Assembly: GCA_964415525.1 (NCBI GenBank)
Contig: CAYQAS010000148.1
Span: 1 to 8,910, forward strand
Origin: CAZPUI01 sp964415525
Lineage (GTDB): Bacteria; Acidobacteriota; Holophagae; Holophagales; Holophagaceae
Length of the DNA: 8,910 nucleotides
Direction of reading: 5' to 3'
The notes under the pieces were generated by a model that saw nothing but the letters and a program-made list of their open reading frames with translations, was not told the DNA's origin and did no database searches. Positions 5,634 through 8,910 of this stretch are shown here, piece by piece. The translations under genes and the position numbers were made by a program. How positions within the stretch are numbered: position 1 is the stretch's first letter; each line of letters starts with the position of its first letter.

Positions 5634-7665
5634 AGGGCTTCGGCAGAATGGCCACCCGGGGATGGGACGCCACGAGGTCCAGGGCCTGCTGATCCGCCCG
5701 CCCCGTGGCGATCAGCACCGGCAGTTCGGGTCGCAGCTTCCGCAGCCTAGGCAGGGTTCCGTCGCCACCCAGCCCCGGCATGTTGAGGTCCAATACGACG
5801 CCATCGAGGGCAGGCTCCCGGGGAATCAGCTCCAGGGCCTCCTCGCCGCATTCCGCCTCCACCACGGCATGGCCAGAAAGCTCCAGCAAGGCCCGCAACG
5901 ACTCACGAATCAGGGCATCGTCGTCCACGATCAGGATGTGCAAGGAGCGACGTTCCGTCGTATCCAAAGGAGACGGCGGCTCTGGGGTAGGCAGAGGCTC
6001 GGGAAGCGCCGGAAACCGCAGCCGAACGGTGGTGCCTACGCCCGGCTGGCTCATCATGTCGATGTCACCGCCGTGAGCCTTGACCGTCGCGTAGACCAGG
6101 GCGAGCCCGAGCCCCGTGCCCTTGCCGTGCGGCTTCGTCGTGAAGAAAGGATCCATGGCCCTCGCCAGCACGTCCGGCGACATGCCGCACCCGGTGTCCT
6201 GTACCTTCAGCTCGACTTCCCCCGGCGGCAGGGAGACGGCAGCCAACGTCAGCGTGCCACCGCCCGGCATGGCATCCACGGCATTCACACACAGGTTCAT
6301 CAGGGCATGGCTGAGGGCCGAGGCATCCCCCCGGATGGCGGGGAGTCCGTCCTCGCACCGCGTTTCCACACGGACACGCCCCAGGGTCGTGTGCTCCAGT
6401 AACCGTGCCTGGTCCTCCACCAACATCCGAAGGTCCAGGGGGCGTGCCTCCGCCAGTTCCTGACGGGTGAAGTTCAGCAACCCCTGAACCAGCGTCCGCC
6501 CCCGCAGGCAGGCTCGGACGATGGTATCCATAGCCTTCCAGCCCGGGCTGTCCTGAGGCTCCCGGGACTGGTGGGCAGAAGACATGGCGAGGATCGCGCC
6601 CAGCACATTGTTCATGTCATGGGCCACGCCCCCGGCCAGGCTCCCAAGGCTCTCCATCTTCTGGGCCCGGTGGACCTGGTTCTCCAGGTTCCGGCGCATG
6701 TCTTCCGCCCGCTTCGCCTCCGTGATGTCCTGGATCGTGCCAACCATGCGCAGGGGCCTGCTGAAGGGATCGAACTCGAACTCCGCCCGACCGTAGAGCC
6801 AGCGTTCCTCGCCGTCCACGGGGCGGATGATGGGGTATTCCTGATCGAAACTGGCCCGGTGCGCCAGGAGCCCCTCTACGTATTGGGCCATGGGTTCCTG
6901 GAAATCAGGCCTGATCAGGGCATTCCAGGAGGCGAGATTGTATTGGAAGTCCGTCGGCAGCCCCAGGATCCGGTCCAGCACCGGTGTGCTGATCCAGGCG
7001 TCCCGGGTGATATCCCACGAGAACGTGCCCACTTGCCCGGCTTCCTGGGCCCGAAGGAGCTGAAGCTCCCGGTCCCGAAGGGCCGCTGCGGATTCTGCCA
7101 ATCGCTCCCGTTCCCGGTGGTAGCTGCCCAGCACGATCCAGAGCACGAGCACGATCACCAGATTGCATACCAGGAAACTGCCCAACAGATCGATGAAGCG
7201 GCTGTCCGCGTCGGGAAACCGGGTGACAAGGTCAGGCCAGGCCCGCTCCGCCAAGTAGAGGCCCGATCCGTTGACCAGGAAGAGCATCAGCATGAAGGCC
7301 CGACGCCAACCCGTGAAGAAGATCACCAGATAGACCGAGGCACTCAAGAAGAACATCCCGATGCTGCCTTCGGAGCCTGCGTTGCCGAACCAGATCACAT
7401 CCAGCAGGCCCAGCAACAGCACGAAATACACGCCACGCAGGGGATGTCCCCGCCGCGCCGCCCAGAAGATGGCAAAGGAGGCCAGCCCGAGAACCGCCAC
7501 CAGGACATTCACCAGCGGGAAAAGCTTCTGGAAATAGTTGAGCGGCAGCACCACCAGGAAGCTGAGCAGCCCCGCGAGAAGCGTGAGCCCCTGAAACAGG
7601 CGCGCCTCTAACTCCTGCCCCCGCTCAGGGAGGAAACGGGCGAAAAACCGCTGCTCGAGCCCCAT
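5593..7665 (-). CDS. Membrane hybrid sensor histidine kinase (6 TM - PAS - HisKA - HATPase - REC)
   Basis: Predicted 690-residue hybrid kinase numbered from the ATG at 7665. Order: about six hydrophobic helices in residues 25-181; a PAS domain about 205-316 ending in the PAC-like MVGTIQDITEAKRA; HisKA with H-box GVAHDMNN (His349); an ATPase domain with N-box Asn457/Asn461, G1 DTGCGM (490-495), F-box DPFFTTK and G2 GKGTGLGL (514-521); a Pro-rich linker; and a C-terminal receiver with acidic Asp581/Asp582, phospho-acceptor Asp626, Thr654 and Lys676. All catalytic residues look present. There is no DNA-binding output and no adjacent regulator, so phosphate probably passes to an unlinked phosphotransfer protein or regulator, or the receiver works in feedback. 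The membrane part has short loops, suggesting an intramembrane or lipid-proximal signal, which is inference. A GTG at 7680 in the same frame (695 residues) is the alternative start. Confidence 0.93.
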   Translation of the reverse strand: MGLEQRFFARFLPERGQELEARLFQGLTLLAGLLSFLVVLPLNYFQKLFPLVNVLVAVLGLASFAIFWAARRGHPLRGVYFVLLLGLLDVIWFGNAGSEGSIGMFFLSASVYLVIFFTGWRRAFMLMLFLVNGSGLYLAERAWPDLVTRFPDADSRFIDLLGSFLVCNLVIVLVLWIVLGSYHRERERLAESAAALRDRELQLLRAQEAGQVGTFSWDITRDAWISTPVLDRILGLPTDFQYNLASWNALIRPDFQEPMAQYVEGLLAHRASFDQEYPIIRPVDGEERWLYGRAEFEFDPFSRPLRMVGTIQDITEAKRAEDMRRNLENQVHRAQKMESLGSLAGGVAHDMNNVLGAILAMSSAHQSREPQDSPGWKAMDTIVRACLRGRTLVQGLLNFTRQELAEARPLDLRMLVEDQARLLEHTTLGRVRVETRCEDGLPAIRGDASALSHALMNLCVNAVDAMPGGGTLTLAAVSLPPGEVELKVQDTGCGMSPDVLARAMDPFFTTKPHGKGTGLGLALVYATVKAHGGDIDMMSQPGVGTTVRLRFPALPEPLPTPEPPSPLDTTERRSLHILIVDDDALIRESLRALLELSGHAVVEAECGEEALELIPREPALDGVVLDLNMPGLGGDGTLPRLRKLRPELPVLIATGRADQQALDLVASHPRVAILPKPFSLSELREALQAW

Positions 7666-7673
7666 CCGAAAGG

Positions 7674-7678
7674 CCTCC
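7674..7678 (-). promoter_or_regulatory. Ribosome binding site for the hybrid kinase
   Basis: GGAGG on the minus strand lies 8 bases before the ATG at 7665. The competing GTG at 7680 has GGAG only 4 bases upstream. The better core, spacing and start codon favour 7665, but both are usable. Confidence 0.6.
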
Positions 7679-7685
7679 ACTCATC

Positions 7686-7700
7686 TCCGCAGGCTGCGGA
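7686..7700. repeat. 15-base near-perfect palindrome upstream of the hybrid kinase
   Basis: TCCGCAG (7686-7692), one central G, then CTGCGGA (7694-7700). It ends 20 bases before the preferred kinase ATG and 5 before the GTG alternative, a position where a bound protein or an RNA hairpin could affect expression. A dyad of this size can also arise by chance in such GC-rich sequence. Confidence 0.4.
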
Positions 7701-7842
7701 CGAACCAAGGGTGAGGGTTGGAACACATGGTGGCTCCTGAGGCTCCCAGCATATCGGCTGGAAACCCCGTGTCCTGAACATCGCCTGACAAAGCCCACCG
7801 CCGATGCGGCCCAGGGGGACGATTGCCAGAGGCGACAGGTCA

Positions 7843-7868
7843 CAAAGAAGCCCACCTCGGCGGAGGGC
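7843..7868 (-). terminator. Weak terminator-like hairpin, minus strand
   Basis: On the minus strand GCCC-T-CC, a 5-base loop and GG-T-GGGC form a 6-pair stem with one T-T mismatch (7850-7868), followed by TTCTTTG. It could end transcription coming from bioA, about 360 bases downstream of its stop. The stem is imperfect and the T-run is interrupted. Confidence 0.3.
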
Positions 7869-7996
7869 CGAAAACGCAAAGGCGCAGGCCCACGATCGGA
7901 AGAAGATTCCCGACAGTGGATCTGCACCGTCCCCTTCGCAGTCCGGCCCGAATCCTTTCCTTCGCAGGACTCAGCACCATCACGGACCACGCCGGC

Positions 7997-8039
7997 TGCA
8001 GGATCCTCGGTTCCGAATTCACGTACGGCGGAACCTGCA
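7997..8039. repeat. Interrupted inverted repeat around an EcoRI-like core
   Basis: GGTTCCG (8009-8015) and CGGAACC (8029-8035) are perfect 7-base arms around a 13-base centre. The right arm continues as TGCA (8036-8039), which is matched on the left by TGCA at 7997-8000 after an 8-base interruption. It resembles a folded RNA or a recombination-type dyad, but I cannot match it to a known element. Confidence 0.35.
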
Positions 8040-8231
8040 CATCCGAGTCGAAGGGGGCGCCACATTCCATGGACCGCCCCCGCCTCCCGCTGTCGTCAGG
8101 GCGAGGCAAATTCCCGGCAGCAGCGCGCCGAAGGAGACCTCGGTCAACCCATGCGAGCGCAGCTTCTCGAAGGCGAACGCCACCGGCGGAAAGGTCCCGT
8201 GGACCTGAGGCAGGGTTCGCCAGCGGCACAT
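8019..8231 (-). CDS. Unrecognised 70-codon frame, TGATG-coupled to bioA (possible gene remnant)
   Basis: An ATG overlaps the bioA stop as TGATG, a classic coupling arrangement, and opens a 70-residue frame. The segment at about residues 10-46 (QVHGTFPPVAFAFEK onward, through EVSFGALLPGICLALT) has protein-like composition and codons ending mostly in G or C, as in the real genes here. The last 20 residues (Pro, Arg, Cys-rich) look non-coding. I recognise no family. It may be a small real protein, the remnant of a gene truncated by deletion, or a chance frame. A small hairpin at 8192-8206 lies inside it and could instead be the bioA terminator, which would argue against translation. Confidence 0.25.
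   Translation of the reverse strand: MCRWRTLPQVHGTFPPVAFAFEKLRSHGLTEVSFGALLPGICLALTTAGGGGGPWNVAPPSTRMCRFRRT
8190..8206 (-). terminator. Short hairpin just downstream of bioA
   Basis: On the minus strand AGGTCC (8206-8201), loop ACG and GGACCT (8197-8192) form a perfect 6-base stem, followed by TT and then CC. It begins 24 bases after the bioA stop. The T-run is very short, so termination efficiency is doubtful. Confidence 0.3.
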
Positions 8232-8910
8232 CAGCCCAGGAGGCTCTTGAGCGTGGCGCAAGCCTCCCGCACCCGCTCCGGCGGGGTGGAGAGCGGTGGC
8301 AGCAGGTAGAGGCAGTCGCCGATGGGGCGGGCCAGGAGCCCGTGTTCCAGGGCCTTGCGGTGGAAGCGCCATGCGAAGCGCGATTCGGTGGGGTGGGCCT
8401 TGCCCGTGGCGGGATCCACGATGTTGCATGCGGCGATGGGGCCGAACTGGCGGGCGCGGCGGACCGCCGGGTGGGTGGCGAGGTCCGCGAAGCCCTCCCG
8501 CAGCGCTGTGCCGAGGGCCTCCACCCGCGCCAGCACGGGTTCCTCATCGAAGATGGCCAGACTCGCGCAGGCCACAGCGCAGGCTGTCGGGTTGGCGTTG
8601 TAGCTGTGCCCGTGGAAGAAGGTGCGCCACTCGGTGTACTCGCCCCAGATGTGGCCGTAGAGCTCCTCCGTCGCCCAGGTCAGGGACATGGGCAGCATCC
8701 CGGCAGTCAGGCCTTTGGAGGGGCACAGCAAATCCGGCGCGATGCCCGCCTGTTCGCAGGCAAAGAGCGTCCCCGTGCGTCCGAAGCTCGTCATCACCTC
8801 GTCCTCGATGAGATAGACGCGATAGGCGTCGCACTGGCGGCGGATCTCCTGCAGGACTTCCGCGGGCCACATGCGCATGCCGCCGGCGCCCTGCACCAAG
8901 GGCTCCGCAA
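8231..8910 (-). CDS. bioA: Adenosylmethionine-8-amino-7-oxononanoate aminotransferase BioA, N-terminal half beyond window
   Basis: PLP-dependent transfer of the amino group of S-adenosylmethionine to 8-amino-7-oxononanoate, giving 7,8-diaminononanoate in biotin synthesis; cytosolic homodimer. About 225 of roughly 430 residues are visible. The frame is open to the window edge, where it reads AEPLVQGAGGMRM, a BioA signature, so the TTG at 8899 is an internal leucine. Numbering that codon as 1: EDEVMTSFGRTG contains the PLP-ring Asp33, CPSKGLTAG the Schiff-base Lys62, FFHGHSYNANPTACAVA (95-111) follows the family, and RPIGDCLYLLPP (191-202) has the Arg expected to bind the substrate carboxylate. 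The combination of HGHSY and the RPxG...LPP ending favours BioA over ornithine or GABA aminotransferases. No other bio gene is visible; any partner would lie beyond 8910. Confidence 0.93.
   Translation of the reverse strand, partial: AEPLVQGAGGMRMWPAEVLQEIRRQCDAYRVYLIEDEVMTSFGRTGTLFACEQAGIAPDLLCPSKGLTAGMLPMSLTWATEELYGHIWGEYTEWRTFFHGHSYNANPTACAVACASLAIFDEEPVLARVEALGTALREGFADLATHPAVRRARQFGPIAACNIVDPATGKAHPTESRFAWRFHRKALEHGLLARPIGDCLYLLPPLSTPPERVREACATLKSLLG

Larger units (their letters stand above)
7681..8230. other. 550-base region with no recognisable gene
   Basis: This lies between the hybrid kinase and bioA, both on the minus strand. Frames here are open in several directions but their translations are rich in Arg, Ser, Cys and Pro and show no domain, as expected of shadow frames in GC-rich DNA. 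The exception is the 70-codon frame next to bioA, listed separately. The region contains the palindrome at 7686-7700, a 5-base dyad CCAGC/GCTGG (7746-7761), a terminator-like hairpin (7843-7868) and the inverted repeat at 7997-8039. It must also carry the kinase promoter. TATGCT (complement of 7749-7754) is a weak -10 candidate with no clear -35. Confidence 0.6.

Noticed and set aside
6571..7611. A 346-codon plus-strand frame opposite the hybrid kinase
   Set aside because: Antisense shadow rich in His, Gln, Pro and Glu with no recognisable domain, while the minus-strand kinase is complete.
8009..8060. Possible group II intron or integron attC-like end (GTACGG and GAAGGGGG motifs near the dyad)
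   Set aside because: The domain V GAAA-capped hairpin with GAGC/GGTTC arms is not present, and no reverse transcriptase or integrase gene, nor attC R-box consensus, can be seen.
7625..8065. Minus-strand 146-codon frame entering the kinase gene
   Set aside because: Cys/Ser/Arg-rich translation without domain or ribosome site, and it runs out of frame into the kinase coding sequence.
7804..8208. Plus-strand 134-codon frame in the gene-free region
   Set aside because: Pro/Arg/Ser/His-rich with no motif. The protein-like signal near 8090-8205 is better on the minus strand.
8231..8899. Treating the codon at 8899 as the BioA start
   Set aside because: It is an internal TTG leucine. The upstream codons read AEP, continuing the conserved EPLVQGAGGM motif to the window edge.

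Overview
The window is GC-rich bacterial chromosome, with third codon positions dominated by G and C. It has compact gene packing, several convergent and divergent junctions, and ordinary housekeeping and signalling genes. I see no tRNA, rRNA, CRISPR array, transposase, phage gene or plasmid function. The mix (fabG, a membrane SpoIIE-type phosphatase, a C69 dipeptidase, a DUF2007/zinc-ribbon protein, a membrane hybrid kinase, bioA) would fit a free-living Gram-negative such as a member of Acidobacteriota (Holophaga/Geothrix type). That assignment is an impression from gene style and base composition, not a demonstrated placement.

Layout. Positions 1-539 (+) hold the C-terminal three quarters of FabG, the 3-oxoacyl-ACP reductase of fatty-acid synthesis. 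One base later starts a 622-residue membrane-anchored serine phosphatase (541-2409, +), probably translated by coupling to fabG. It converges on an alpha/beta hydrolase (2428-3378, -); the two stop codons sit in opposite arms of one hairpin. The hydrolase is divergent from an exported C69-family dipeptidase (3529-5181, +), with a 150-base shared upstream region containing a perfect small inverted repeat. A textbook rho-independent terminator follows the dipeptidase. Next is a small DUF2007 plus zinc-ribbon protein (5274-5633, +), whose 3' end overlaps by 41 bases that of a six-helix membrane hybrid histidine kinase (5593-7665, -). About 550 bases (7681-8230) then hold no recognisable gene, only inverted repeats, weak terminator-like hairpins and an unrecognised 70-codon frame joined to the last gene by a TGATG overlap. 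The window ends in the C-terminal half of BioA (8231-8910, -), the PLP aminotransferase of biotin synthesis.

The genes do not form one obvious pathway. FabG (fatty-acid synthesis) and BioA (biotin, the cofactor of acetyl-CoA carboxylase) are metabolically related but far apart and on opposite strands. There are two signalling proteins, the phosphatase and the hybrid kinase, and neither has an adjacent partner such as an anti-sigma factor, anti-sigma antagonist or separate response regulator. I did not find a convincing undescribed multi-gene system. The best leads are the fabG-phosphatase coupling, the stop-codon hairpin, the competing lipobox and catalytic cysteine in the dipeptidase, and the unexplained segment downstream of bioA.
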